Positions 1 to 8,312 of a DNA stretch of 64,000 nt are shown here, piece by piece (the first letter of the stretch is position 1; the number at the start of each line of letters is the position of its first letter). This DNA comes from Amycolatopsis sp. A133 (GTDB lineage Bacteria > Actinomycetota > Actinomycetes > Mycobacteriales > Pseudonocardiaceae), in NCBI RefSeq assembly GCF_031082405.1, contig NZ_JAVHJU010000020.1:141794-205793 (forward strand). Direction: 5' to 3'. Made by a program: the position numbers and the translations under genes. The notes under the pieces were generated by a model that worked only from the letters and a program-made list of their open reading frames with translations, did no database searches and was not told where the DNA came from.

Positions 1-1725
1 GACGCACTTGCCGCTGTGCCGGGCGACGAGCTGGTAGTCGTGGGAGTCGTTGCCGCCGTAGGTGACCCGCCGCGGCGTGAACTGCTGGTTCGTGGCGCCG
101 TCCGTGCAGGTCCGCTGCTGCACCGCGGCACCGTCGTCGGCCGCGGCGCCGGCCACCTCGAGGCACTTGCCGCTCTGCTGGTTGACGACGGTGTACGCGC
201 CCGCGGCGCCGGGCACCGGGCGGAAGGTCCACAGCTGCCGGTCGTCGCCCTCGCAGAAGTCCTGCTGCTGCCGGTTGCCGTCCGCCGTGCCCGAGTCCGT
301 GTTGTCCAGGCACAGCTGGGAGTGCTGGGCGACGGCGACGGACTGGAAGCCGCCGTCCGACGGGGGCAGCAGGGTGATGCTGAGCGCGTCGTCGATCGTG
401 GTGTGCGGCAGATCGACGGTCACGGCGTTGCCGGACACCGCCGCCACGGAGTCCCGGATGGTGACCGGGCTCTGGACCGCCGCACCGCCGTTGTACGGGA
501 TCCGCTGGACGACGACCCGTACTTGGCCGTTCTGCACGATGCCCGCGGTGGTGTCCAGGCGCTGCAGGGCGACCGAGACGTTCCCCGTCGTGCCGCCTCC
601 GCCGACCAGGATCTTCGCGACGCCGGCCGCCTTCGTGGCGAACGCGTCGTAGGCCGGGCTGGGCTTCGTGGCCACGATCTGCCCGGTCTGCGAGCCGTAG
701 AAGCGGTAGGCCCACCATTCGCCCTTGGGCTGGTGCCGTCCCGCGGAGTTGCGGACGAGCAGGTTGCCCAGATCGTTGTGCAGGTTCCCGCCGCCGGCCC
801 AGTTGGCGCGCAGCCCGTCGGCGCCGGCGCGCTCGAGCCGGGTGATGTACCAGGCGCCGTCACCGGGGTTCTGCTCGTTCGAAGCCCCGTATTCGTTGAT
901 CTGGTACGGCCGTGGGTGCGGGATGCCGCGCGAGCCGAGCGACGCGTCCGCGGCGGCGACGTTGGCCACCGGGTCGCCCGGCAGGGAGTGCCAGCTGACG
1001 ATGTCCGGCACCGTGCCGGAGCCGCGCACGAAGTCGAGGTACTGCGTCCACCAGCCCGGCGAGGTCGACGGGACCCCGGCGAGGCTCGGGCCGACGATCG
1101 GCTGCGCCGGGAACGCCGAGCGGACGCGCTGGTACGTGCGGCGCCACAGCTCGAAGTACTGGCTCTGCGGCCGGTTCCAGAACAGCGAGATGTTGGGCTC
1201 GTTCCACAGGTCCCACTCCACCGGGGCACCGGTGGCCCGCACGTCGCCGAGCAGGCGGGTGAGGAAGGCGTCGTAGTCCGTCCAGTCGCCGTTGTCGCCC
1301 GGGAACCGGGAGATCGGGTAGCCGTCCGCGCCCCAGAGGTCGTGCACGAGCAGGACGAACCGCCCGCCGAGCGACCGGGTGCGCAGCAGCTGGGCCCGGG
1401 TGGCGTTCCACCGCCGGTCGTACCGGCCCGACACCCAGCCACCCGGGCTGTCCAGCTGCGCGCCCCCGGCCCGCATCGCCTGGAAGCGCACGTCGCGGTA
1501 GAAGTGGTCGGCCGGGGCCGCGGCGTTCTCGGTCATGCCGTAGATCCACCCGGAGGCCCGGTAGGTGGGCGAGCCGCCCGCGGCGGAGAAGTCGGCCGAG
1601 ATCGACTCGTCCGCGGCACTGACCGGCGCGGGAAGAGCCACGGCGGAGGCACCGGCCAGTGCTCCGGAGATCAGCAGGGCGGCCAGGCCACGGCGCACGC
1701 GTGGCCGCTGACGTGAGGTGTCCAC
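1..1725 (-). CDS. Secreted GH39-like glycoside hydrolase with C-terminal ricin (CBM13) domain, partial
   Basis: The leftward frame is open to the window edge, so the C-terminus is missing; 575 codons are visible. I chose GTG at 1725 because GGAG lies 5 bases upstream and a Tat/Sec-like signal peptide follows (RRGLAALLISGALAG, then APVSAAD). The catalytic part looks like a clan GH-A (beta/alpha)8 enzyme: WDLWNEPN puts a likely acid/base at Glu176 and QINEYG a likely nucleophile at Glu278. A beta-sandwich follows, then ricin-type repeats starting near residue 460 (QHSQLCLDN, QQSGKCLEV, RHSGKCV). GH39 or a related GH-A family is my best assignment, and the substrate (xylo- or arabino-oligosaccharide) is inferred from neighbours. 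Two GAACCGGTTC palindromes lie just upstream, so LacI-type repression is likely. Confidence 0.8.
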   Translation of the reverse strand, partial: MDTSRQRPRVRRGLAALLISGALAGASAVALPAPVSAADESISADFSAAGGSPTYRASGWIYGMTENAAAPADHFYRDVRFQAMRAGGAQLDSPGGWVSGRYDRRWNATRAQLLRTRSLGGRFVLLVHDLWGADGYPISRFPGDNGDWTDYDAFLTRLLGDVRATGAPVEWDLWNEPNISLFWNRPQSQYFELWRRTYQRVRSAFPAQPIVGPSLAGVPSTSPGWWTQYLDFVRGSGTVPDIVSWHSLPGDPVANVAAADASLGSRGIPHPRPYQINEYGASNEQNPGDGAWYITRLERAGADGLRANWAGGGNLHNDLGNLLVRNSAGRHQPKGEWWAYRFYGSQTGQIVATKPSPAYDAFATKAAGVAKILVGGGGTTGNVSVALQRLDTTAGIVQNGQVRVVVQRIPYNGGAAVQSPVTIRDSVAAVSGNAVTVDLPHTTIDDALSITLLPPSDGGFQSVAVAQHSQLCLDNTDSGTADGNRQQQDFCEGDDRQLWTFRPVPGAAGAYTVVNQQSGKCLEVAGAAADDGAAVQQRTCTDGATNQQFTPRRVTYGGNDSHDYQLVARHSGKCV

Positions 1726-1770
1726 GACGACTCCTTCGGCGGGGGACGTGCGGAGGTCGAACGCCGCTCA

Positions 1771-1784
1771 TCGAACCGGTTCGA
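1771..1784. promoter_or_regulatory. LacI-type operator O1 (perfect palindrome)
   Basis: TCGAACCGGTTCGA is a perfect 14-base palindrome 46 bases upstream of the GTG of the GH39-like gene. A central CG flanked by symmetric half-sites is the usual form of LacI-family operators. The LacI gene at 3492-4517 is the obvious candidate binder (inference). Confidence 0.6.
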
Positions 1785-1836
1785 CCAACAAGGAACGTAC
1801 GCTGCACGCAATCCACCGACAATCGGCCGAATGGAG

Positions 1837-1850
1837 GCGAACCGGTTCGC
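1837..1850. promoter_or_regulatory. LacI-type operator O2 (perfect palindrome)
   Basis: GCGAACCGGTTCGC is a second perfect palindrome sharing the core CGAACCGGTTCG with the site at 1771-1784. The centres are 66 bases apart, about six helical turns, which suits cooperative binding or a small loop. The 292-base gap 1726-2017 otherwise holds only the terminator of the GH54 gene. Confidence 0.6.
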
Positions 1851-1964
1851 GCACGCGACGACCACAGCACGGTCCACCGCGGATCGAGGCACGACCGGCG
1901 GCCACGCCCAGACCTCCCCCACCGCCCGGTCCGAAGCCGCAACACAATCGGTGGGCTCAACGAG

Positions 1965-1999
1965 AGGGGCTTCCCCCGCAGCACGCGAGGAAAGCCCCT
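1965..1999 (-). terminator. Hairpin terminator after the GH54 gene
   Basis: AGGGGCTT at 1965-1972 pairs with AAGCCCCT at 1992-1999 across a 19-base loop, just beyond the leftward stop at 2018. There is no clear U-tract, as is common in high-GC actinobacteria. Confidence 0.5.
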
Positions 2000-2017
2000 G
2001 CCGTCCGCCCCAGCGGC

Positions 2018-3460
2018 TCAGCGGTAGCCGGCGGCGACCACGTTCGCCTGCACCGCGTTCTCCGTCGCGTCCGAGGGGTAGCCCGCGACCATCGCCCCTT
2101 CGTAGAACGTCCCCGCGCTCAGGTTCGCGCCGCCACCGGGTTTGCAGCAGTCGCCGCCGCTGCCCAGGATGATCGCGCCCTGCTTCTTCATCGGGCTGTA
2201 GCCGCCGGGGAGGCCGCCGTCCCACATGGTCGTGAGGCTGCCCGACTGGGCGTTGCTGCCCTTGAGCGCGAAGCGGGACGTGCCGTTGTTCTTCAGCATC
2301 GCCGTGACGAACTTGCTCGGCAGCGCCCGCTGGTTCGGGTTCCACTGCTGGCTGCCGCCCGGGTACAGCCCCCACTCGAGGTCGGCCTGCACCCACGGCC
2401 CGCTGCCGGAGCACCCGCCGAACCAGCACTGCGTGCCGAAGTTGATCGCGTCCATCGCGCCGGCGGCGTCGGCCTTCCTGGTCGTCTCGCTGTTGCCGTA
2501 GTCGAAGCAGCAGCCGCTGTTCACGTGCGTCCCGCTGGTCACCATGTACATGCCTTCGGGAGCGCTGCCGGTCGGCACGCCCGTCAGGTGCCCGTCCCGC
2601 CAATAGCTGTTGCCGGGGTTGATGTACAGCGAGTACGCCTTCGCGCCGCCGACCGTGAGCGACTCCGACGTCGCCTTCGCCGGGCTGCTCTGGTTCGAGC
2701 CCGGGACCACGCTCGAGCCCTGGTACCACAGGTCGTTCCCGCGCCCGGACTGGTCGTAGACCACCGTGATCACGCAGGACGTGCCGGTGCAGAAGGAATC
2801 CTGAGTGGCCGCGTCGACGGTGCCGCCCGCCGCCCGGACCCCGACGTTCCTGGTCGTGTTGTCGGACGAGCGCCGGACCTGGTACAGGTTGCCCGCGTAG
2901 GTGCCGTAGAGCGCCCGGACCGTGCTGTGCGCGGCGACGCACGGCGTGCCACCGGAAGCGTAGATGTCGCACGGCGCCGGGCCGCCCGGGAGCGGCGGGG
3001 TCGTCCCGGCGCTCCACTGCTGGTTGCTCCGGCCGTGGCAGGTCCACAGGACGACCGCGGTCCCGGCGGCCGTGCCGGCGCCGGTCACGTCCAGGCACAG
3101 GCCCGACTGGGCTCCGCTGATCGTCCCGTCGGCGTTCTGCCGCCACTGCTGGTTCGCCCCGCCGTGGCACGACCAGATGATGGCGGCCGTCCCGGCCGAC
3201 GTCTGGTTGCCGTAGGCGTCCACGCACCGCGTGCCGTTCAGCGTCCGCAGCTCCCCCGCGGCGGTGAACTCGTACGCCTGCCCGGCTCCGCCGGTGCAGT
3301 CCTGGATCTCCAGCGCCGTCCCCGGCGCGTCGGTACCGCCCTTGACGTTCAGGCACCGCCCCGACGCCGCGCCCACCAGGGGCGCGGCAGCCGCCGAAGC
3401 CGGTACGGCCCCGGCCAGCGTCGCCACCAGCATCGCGGCCACCACCACGAACACGCGCAC
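2018..3460 (-). CDS. Ricin-domain GH54 alpha-L-arabinofuranosidase
   Basis: Predicted secreted exo-enzyme releasing terminal arabinofuranose from arabinoxylan or arabinan. The 480-aa product has a signal peptide (cleavage near ASAAAAP, about residue 25), an N-terminal ricin/CBM13 trefoil (residues about 30-150, QxW repeats such as GANQQW and RSNQQW), a Pro/Gly linker, and a GH54 catalytic domain from CDIYASGGTPCVAAHST to the end. By alignment from memory with Aspergillus AbfB, the nucleophile is Glu325 (in GNSETT) and the acid/base Asp437 (in GSGGDCC); the paired cysteines of the family are present. The fungal C-terminal CBM42 is absent and replaced by the N-terminal CBM13. Start GTG with GAGGAGG upstream. 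It is last in the leftward esterase-LacI-GH54 operon, 31 bases after the LacI gene. Confidence 0.93.
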   Translation of the reverse strand: MRVFVVVAAMLVATLAGAVPASAAAAPLVGAASGRCLNVKGGTDAPGTALEIQDCTGGAGQAYEFTAAGELRTLNGTRCVDAYGNQTSAGTAAIIWSCHGGANQQWRQNADGTISGAQSGLCLDVTGAGTAAGTAVVLWTCHGRSNQQWSAGTTPPLPGGPAPCDIYASGGTPCVAAHSTVRALYGTYAGNLYQVRRSSDNTTRNVGVRAAGGTVDAATQDSFCTGTSCVITVVYDQSGRGNDLWYQGSSVVPGSNQSSPAKATSESLTVGGAKAYSLYINPGNSYWRDGHLTGVPTGSAPEGMYMVTSGTHVNSGCCFDYGNSETTRKADAAGAMDAINFGTQCWFGGCSGSGPWVQADLEWGLYPGGSQQWNPNQRALPSKFVTAMLKNNGTSRFALKGSNAQSGSLTTMWDGGLPGGYSPMKKQGAIILGSGGDCCKPGGGANLSAGTFYEGAMVAGYPSDATENAVQANVVAAGYR

Positions 3461-3491
3461 GATTCCTCCTCGTCCTCTGTGGACAGCAGTG

Positions 3492-4517
3492 TCACGCCGA
3501 CTTGCGCGCCACCAGCTCGGTGTCGAGCACCGTGCTCCGGCGCGGGGCCGCGCCGTCGATCATCGCCAGCAGCTCGGCGGTCATCCGGGCGCCCATTTCC
3601 TCGACCGGCTGGCGCACGGTGGTCAGCGGCGGGTCGGTCCAGCAGCTGATCGGCAGGTCGTCGAAGCCGACGACGGCGACGTCACCGGGCACCTTCCGGC
3701 CCGCGCGGCGAAGCGCACGCAGTGCCCCGACCGCCATCATGTCGGAGGCGGCGAAGATCCCGTCGATGTCCGGACGCCGGCTCAGCAGCCGCGACGTCGC
3801 GTACTCGCCGGACGCCTGCCCGAAGTCGCCGCAGACCACGAGGCTCTCGTCGTACCGGCCGGCCCGCGTCATCGCCTGCCGGTACCCGAGCAGCCGGTCC
3901 ACGCCCGCGGTCATGTCCTGCGGACCGGCGACGGTCGCCACGGTCTGGCGGCCGCCGTCGAGCAGGCGCTGGGTGGCCAGCCGCGCGCCCCCCTGGTTGT
4001 CCGCGTCGACGTACGGCAGCCGGGCCCGGCCCGCCTGGACCGGCCGGCCCCCGAACACCACCGGGATGCCGAGCCAGTCCAGGTCGAGCGGACGGCGGCC
4101 GTGCATGCCGACGACCAGTGCGCCGTCGACGTGCCCGCCGTCGAGGTAGCGCACCACCGGCGCCTGGTAGTCGTCGGTCGCCGGAACGGTGAGCAGCACG
4201 AGCTGCACCCCCACCGCGGTCAGCTCCCGGCCGACCCCGGCGGTGATGCGCGGGAAGTAGGGATCGGTGAACAGCCGCGGCACTTCCTCGCACACCACCA
4301 GCGCGATCGAACCGGTGTGCCGCGAGCTGGACGCCCGCGCGGCCCGCTGCCGGGCGTAGCCCAGCGCCAGCATCGCGGACTCCACCTGCTTGCGCCGTTC
4401 CGGGCTCACCCGGGGAAATCCGTTCAGCACGCGGGAGGCGGTGGCGATCGACACCCCCGCCACCCGCGCGACGTCGGCCAGGGTGGGACGGAAGCCGGAC
4501 GGCTCGGCGACGGACAC
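3492..4517 (-). CDS. LacI-family transcriptional repressor
   Basis: A 341-aa LacI/GalR regulator. The N-terminal helix-turn-helix is clear (TLADVARVAGVSIATASRVL, residues 12-31) with the hinge helix near residue 50-60, followed by a periplasmic-binding-protein-like sensor domain (DGALVVGMHG, VDADNQGG, GIFAASDMMAVG, VVGFDDLPIS). The GTG start lies four bases after the esterase stop codon, so it is probably translated by coupling. It most likely represses the surrounding arabinan/xylan genes in response to a sugar. The GAACCGGTTC palindromes at 1771 and 1837 are candidate operators. The ligand cannot be told from sequence. Confidence 0.93.
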   Translation of the reverse strand: MSVAEPSGFRPTLADVARVAGVSIATASRVLNGFPRVSPERRKQVESAMLALGYARQRAARASSSRHTGSIALVVCEEVPRLFTDPYFPRITAGVGRELTAVGVQLVLLTVPATDDYQAPVVRYLDGGHVDGALVVGMHGRRPLDLDWLGIPVVFGGRPVQAGRARLPYVDADNQGGARLATQRLLDGGRQTVATVAGPQDMTAGVDRLLGYRQAMTRAGRYDESLVVCGDFGQASGEYATSRLLSRRPDIDGIFAASDMMAVGALRALRRAGRKVPGDVAVVGFDDLPISCWTDPPLTTVRQPVEEMGARMTAELLAMIDGAAPRRSTVLDTELVARKSA

Positions 4518-4521
4518 GGGC

Positions 4522-5892
4522 TCAGGCGCGCTGGAGCTGGAACCGCTGGTTGGCGTTCCCGGTGAACGTCCACTGGGATATCCGCGCGCCGTCGGCGGTG
4601 GAAACCCCCCAGACGTCCAGCGCCAAGCCGCTCGACCGGTTCACCAGGCTCACCGCGCCGCTGCCCTGGTCGACCACCCGCCACTGCTGGGCCGTGGCGT
4701 TGGTGTCCGCCTGCTGGCTGATGTCCGCACCGCTGTCGGCGCTCGCCGCCTGCAGCACCAGCCCGCTGTGGCGGGCCCGGACGCGGTAGTAGCCGTCACC
4801 GGAGTCGACGAAGTCGAACTGCTGGTTGAGGCCGCCGGTGGCCGACTGCTGCTGGATCAGCACACCGGCGGCGGTGGACGAACCGGCGATCTCGACGAGC
4901 TTGCCGCTGTGCTGGGCCGTCAGCTTGTAGTTAACACCCGTCTGCACCGGCGGGGTCGGCGGCGTGGTGGTGCCGAACTGCGTGATGAACTTCCACACCT
5001 CGCCGGAGGTCCAGGTCTGCCAGCCGCTGCCGCCGCCGTCCTTCGGACCCGGGTCGTGCCCGCCGTCGAAGGCGGCCCAGACGACCGGGTAGCCGGCCCG
5101 GCAGCCGGAGTAGGCGGTGACGATGTGGGTGCGGCTGCCGGCCGCGGGCTCCGGCGGGTTCTGCGGGGTGCAGCCGTTGTTCCGCACGAACTGGTCGCGC
5201 AGCTGACGACCGGAGGAGATGGGCAGGACGTTGTCCCCGATGCCGTGCATCCCGATGTACGCGACCGGCTGGGTGCCGCCGCTGCAGCCGCTGAGGTTCG
5301 CCCCGGAGTAGACGGCGACCGCGCGGAAAACCGTCGGCCGGGCGCAGGCGAGCGCGTAGCTCATCGCGCCGCCGTAGCTGAAGCCGCCGGCGAAGACCTG
5401 CGAGGTGTCGACGCACAGCGCCGCCTCGACCTGCCGCAGCAGGTCGTCGATGAAGGTGACGTCCTGGCCGCCGGGGTTGGCCCAGCCGTTGCCGTTGCCC
5501 TGGGGCGCCACGAAGATCGTGTTGTTGCCCGAGCTGTCCGCCAGCCGCCGGAGCCCGTAGTAGGACCAGTTGTAGCCGTCGGTCCCGCCCGAGTCGACGT
5601 CGTTCGCGGTGCCGCCCCGCCAGTGGAGGCCGACGAACAACCGGTACTGGTGGTTGTTGTCGTAGCTGTTCGGGACGCGCAGGATGTAACTGCGGTTCTG
5701 GCCGCCGCTGGAGATCGTGTGGTTGCCGCTCGCCAGCCCGGGGGCTTTCCCGCAGCCCGCGGTGCCGGCGGCCGCGGCGGCCGGCGCGTCGGGGGCGGGG
5801 ACGGCCGGGGCGGCTTGCGCGGTGCCGCCCGCGGTCAAGGCGACCACGGCGGAAATCACGGCGGAAACGAGCAGGGATCTGTGCTTCACCAT
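4522..5892 (-). CDS. Secreted CE1/PHB-depolymerase-like esterase with ricin (CBM13) domain
   Basis: An alpha/beta hydrolase, probably an acetylxylan or feruloyl esterase that removes acyl side groups from hemicellulose. Features: signal peptide ending AQAAPAVPAP, catalytic domain from about residue 45 (SYILRVP, the family hallmark), nucleophile Ser172 in GFSYGG, and a late Asp/His pair (FDGGHDPG). After a TTTPPTPP linker a C-terminal ricin trefoil (residues about 325-456) carries QxW repeats. The frame offers GTG 5895 or ATG 5892; ATG has the better spacing from GGGAG. It is the first gene of the leftward operon with the LacI gene and GH54. PHB depolymerase is the alternative name given to this family, but the CAZyme setting favours a hemicellulose ester. 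Confidence 0.85.
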   Translation of the reverse strand: MVKHRSLLVSAVISAVVALTAGGTAQAAPAVPAPDAPAAAAAGTAGCGKAPGLASGNHTISSGGQNRSYILRVPNSYDNNHQYRLFVGLHWRGGTANDVDSGGTDGYNWSYYGLRRLADSSGNNTIFVAPQGNGNGWANPGGQDVTFIDDLLRQVEAALCVDTSQVFAGGFSYGGAMSYALACARPTVFRAVAVYSGANLSGCSGGTQPVAYIGMHGIGDNVLPISSGRQLRDQFVRNNGCTPQNPPEPAAGSRTHIVTAYSGCRAGYPVVWAAFDGGHDPGPKDGGGSGWQTWTSGEVWKFITQFGTTTPPTPPVQTGVNYKLTAQHSGKLVEIAGSSTAAGVLIQQQSATGGLNQQFDFVDSGDGYYRVRARHSGLVLQAASADSGADISQQADTNATAQQWRVVDQGSGAVSLVNRSSGLALDVWGVSTADGARISQWTFTGNANQRFQLQRA

Positions 5893-6003
5893 CACGCGGC
5901 TCCCTCTGGTCTTCGGACGTCGTCGTCCTCCGGCGGTTCGGGGAACCCCCGGAGCAGAAAGTCCACAATGGAGTGATCGCCGGTTTCCCGGGATCGGGTG
6001 GGT

Positions 6004-6747
6004 TCAGCGCCCGAAGAGCCGCCGCTGGATCTCCCGGCGGTAGTCCTCCAGGGTGTTGTCGAGGTGGATACCGGCGGCCTGGGCCGCCGCGTCCGGGTCG
6101 CCGTCGCAGATCGCCCGGTAGATCGCGCGGTGCTCGTCGATCGCGCCCTCCGCGTGCCCGCCGATCCCGCCGGACATCCCGATGATGTTCGACTGGCGTT
6201 GCAGGCGGCGGGCTTCGCGCACGGCCGCGACGAGGAACTGGTTGTGCGAAGCGGCGGCGATCCCGGCGTGGAAGTCGTCGTCGCCCCGGTCGAACAGCGC
6301 GGTCTGGCCGGTCAGGTGGCCGTGCCGGCAGGTTTCGGCGGCGGTCTCGATCGCGCGCAGCTCCACGGGGGTGGCGTTGGCCGCGGCCAGCCTGCTGGCC
6401 GCGGTTTCCTGGATCCGGCGGAATTCGAAGAGCATGTAGACGTGGTCGAGATCGGCGGGCAGGAAGAACCCGCCCCACCGGGAAGCGCCGAGCATGCCCT
6501 CGTCGTCGGAGACATACAGCCCACGTCCTTTGTGCGCTCGCACCCGGCCGATCGCCGAGAGGATCTTGACGGCCTCCCGCACGACGGTCCGGCTGGTTCC
6601 CATCCGCGCCGCCAGCTCGTTCTCGGTCGGCATCCGGTCACCCGGCCGCAGTTCCAGTTCGGCGATCAGCCGCAGGATCTGCTCCGCCACCACTTCGTAA
6701 CCGGGGCGGTACGGGACAGGCGGTGCTATTTCCTCGTCACGGGTCAC
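6004..6747 (-). CDS. FadR-subfamily GntR transcriptional regulator
   Basis: A 247-aa regulator with an N-terminal winged helix (EQILRLIAELELRPGDRMPT, then TENELAARMGTSRTVVREA) and a C-terminal all-helical FCD effector domain with the metal/ligand-type residues D.FH and H (DDDFHAGIAAASHN, DEHRAIYRAI). The frame is open well upstream, but GTG 6747 starts exactly at the conserved domain; the upstream stretch is promoter DNA. It is divergent from the sugar importer operon starting at 6987, so it probably represses that operon and itself. Effectors of related proteins are uronates, sugar acids or lactate; none can be chosen here. Confidence 0.9.
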   Translation of the reverse strand: MTRDEEIAPPVPYRPGYEVVAEQILRLIAELELRPGDRMPTENELAARMGTSRTVVREAVKILSAIGRVRAHKGRGLYVSDDEGMLGASRWGGFFLPADLDHVYMLFEFRRIQETAASRLAAANATPVELRAIETAAETCRHGHLTGQTALFDRGDDDFHAGIAAASHNQFLVAAVREARRLQRQSNIIGMSGGIGGHAEGAIDEHRAIYRAICDGDPDAAAQAAGIHLDNTLEDYRREIQRRLFGR

Positions 6748-6751
6748 GCAA

Positions 6752-6764
6752 TGAGTATGACTCA
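6752..6764. promoter_or_regulatory. Putative GntR/FadR operator
   Basis: TGAGTATGACTCA is a perfect inverted repeat with a 3-base centre, containing the GT-N3-AC core typical of FadR-type sites. It ends five bases upstream of the regulator's GTG, fitting autorepression. Confidence 0.45.
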
Positions 6765-6824
6765 GTACCGGCCAGCACCTTACCTCGCTGACCCGGCATC
6801 CGGTCAATCTTTGCCAGAGCGGAC

Positions 6825-6834
6825 TGAAAGTTAC
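6825..6834 (+). promoter_or_regulatory. Shared CAZyme promoter motif, copy 1 (TGAAAGTTAC)
   Basis: TGAAAGTTAC lies in the divergent promoter region of the importer operon. Close copies (TGAAACTTAC) lie before the GH12 gene and before the xylanolytic operon. Confidence 0.35.
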
Positions 6835-6986
6835 ATACCTTCGGCTGTTGAACGTGTCGAAACGGCTCGGCCAGCGCGTTGATCCCTTGACGACAGCGGA
6901 TCCATACCCTCGAATGAGTCGTACACATCCTCCCAGATTCCCCTGCCAGGCCGGCGAGCGGACGCCACAGCGAAGTGGAGCAGCTG

Positions 6987-8312
6987 ATGCGGGAAAGACC
7001 ACGCCCGGCCGTGCTGGCCGGCCTGCTCGCCGTCGTGCTCGCCGCGGGGTGCAGCACCGGCAGCGGCTCGCCGACCGCCCAGAACACCTTCAGCCCGGCC
7101 CCGCAAACCGACGGACCGCTGACGGTGTGGGTGGATTCGACCCGGATGGCCGCCGCCCAGCTGTACCAGAAGCAGCATCCGGAAGTGAAGCTGGACATCG
7201 TCGGCTACGACGGGGACGCCAACGGATCGAACTACCTGCAGACCAAGGTGAGCCTGTTCAACCGGACCGGCGAAGGCTGGCCGGACGTGGTGTTCAGCTC
7301 CCAGAACAACGAAGTGTCCTGGGCCCGGCAGGCGAACTTCACAGCGCCGCTGGACAAGGGCCTGATCCCGCAGTCCGTTTTGGACGGATGGGCACCGGGC
7401 GCCAACGATCCGTGCACAGTGGACGGTACGCTGTACTGCCTGCGCAACGACCTCTCCCAGACCGTGTTGTGGTACAACGCGGCGCTGATGCAGCAGTGGG
7501 GCTACCGGGTGCCGTCGACCTGGCCGGAGTACCAGGCGCTCGGCCGGAAGGTGGCCACCGAGCACCCCGGCTACCTCGTCGGGGCGGCGGGTGACACGTT
7601 CACCCCGGAGATCTACCTCTGGGCGAGCAAGTGCGGCGCCAACCGCATCACCGGCCCGAAAACCGTCACGGTGACCGCCACCGAGCCGAACTGCACCCGG
7701 ATGGCGCAGCTGCTGGACACGCTGATCGCGGCCGGCAGCATGTCGACCAGCAGCGTGTTCAGCTCCGACTTCGACAAGAACTCCGCGGACAAGATCCTGC
7801 TGATGCCCGGCCCGTCCTGGTACGGCGGCTCGCTGTTCAAGGAAAGCTTCAAGACCCCCGCGGGCCAGGTCGCGGCGGCGCCGATGCCGCAGTGGCCGGG
7901 CGACCCGGCCCCGTCGGCGGGCAACGTCGGCGGCGGGACGTGGCTGCTCTCCGCGCACAGCCACCACCTCAAGGCCGCCACGGACTTCCTCACCTGGGTC
8001 ACCACCTCGGACGACTACCAGGGCAAGCTCGCACCCGGTTATCCGGCGCACAAACAGGCGGCGAAGACGTGGCTGGCGAACCAGGCGTCCTCCGGCTACT
8101 ACGCGGGGGACATCGCCGGGCCGCTGCAGGCCGCGGCCGGCCAGGTCTGGTCCGGCTGGGGGTACGGCCAGTTCAGCCAGGAGGCGATCTGGGCGGCCAC
8201 CGTCACCCCGGGCCTCACGGCGGGCAAGAGCATCGAGTCGCTGCTGCCGGCGTGGCAGAGCGCGATCGAGAACCACGCCCGGTCCACCGGCTACGAAGTC
8301 AAGCAGCAATGA
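6987..8312 (+). CDS. Sugar ABC transporter substrate-binding lipoprotein
   Basis: A 441-aa family 1 extracellular binding protein. The lipobox LAVVLAAGC puts the lipidated Cys near residue 22. The mature part begins with a low-complexity Ser/Thr stretch and then the binding fold (TVWVDSTRMAAAQLYQKQHP; SKCGANRI; APMPQWPGD with NVGGGTW). ATG 6987 has GGAG 6 bases upstream; GTG 6975 in the same frame is less likely. It overlaps the next gene by ATGA, so three importer genes are co-translated. No ATPase gene is present; a shared MsiK-type ATPase elsewhere is expected. The substrate is unknown, but an oligosaccharide from pectin or hemicellulose would suit the operon. Confidence 0.92.
   Translation: MRERPRPAVLAGLLAVVLAAGCSTGSGSPTAQNTFSPAPQTDGPLTVWVDSTRMAAAQLYQKQHPEVKLDIVGYDGDANGSNYLQTKVSLFNRTGEGWPDVVFSSQNNEVSWARQANFTAPLDKGLIPQSVLDGWAPGANDPCTVDGTLYCLRNDLSQTVLWYNAALMQQWGYRVPSTWPEYQALGRKVATEHPGYLVGAAGDTFTPEIYLWASKCGANRITGPKTVTVTATEPNCTRMAQLLDTLIAAGSMSTSSVFSSDFDKNSADKILLMPGPSWYGGSLFKESFKTPAGQVAAAPMPQWPGDPAPSAGNVGGGTWLLSAHSHHLKAATDFLTWVTTSDDYQGKLAPGYPAHKQAAKTWLANQASSGYYAGDIAGPLQAAAGQVWSGWGYGQFSQEAIWAATVTPGLTAGKSIESLLPAWQSAIENHARSTGYEVKQQ

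Noticed and set aside
5935..5947. GGTTC-GGG-GAACC inverted repeat before the esterase gene as a LacI operator
   Set aside because: The half-sites are in the opposite orientation to GAACCGGTTC and the spacer is odd; too weak to call.
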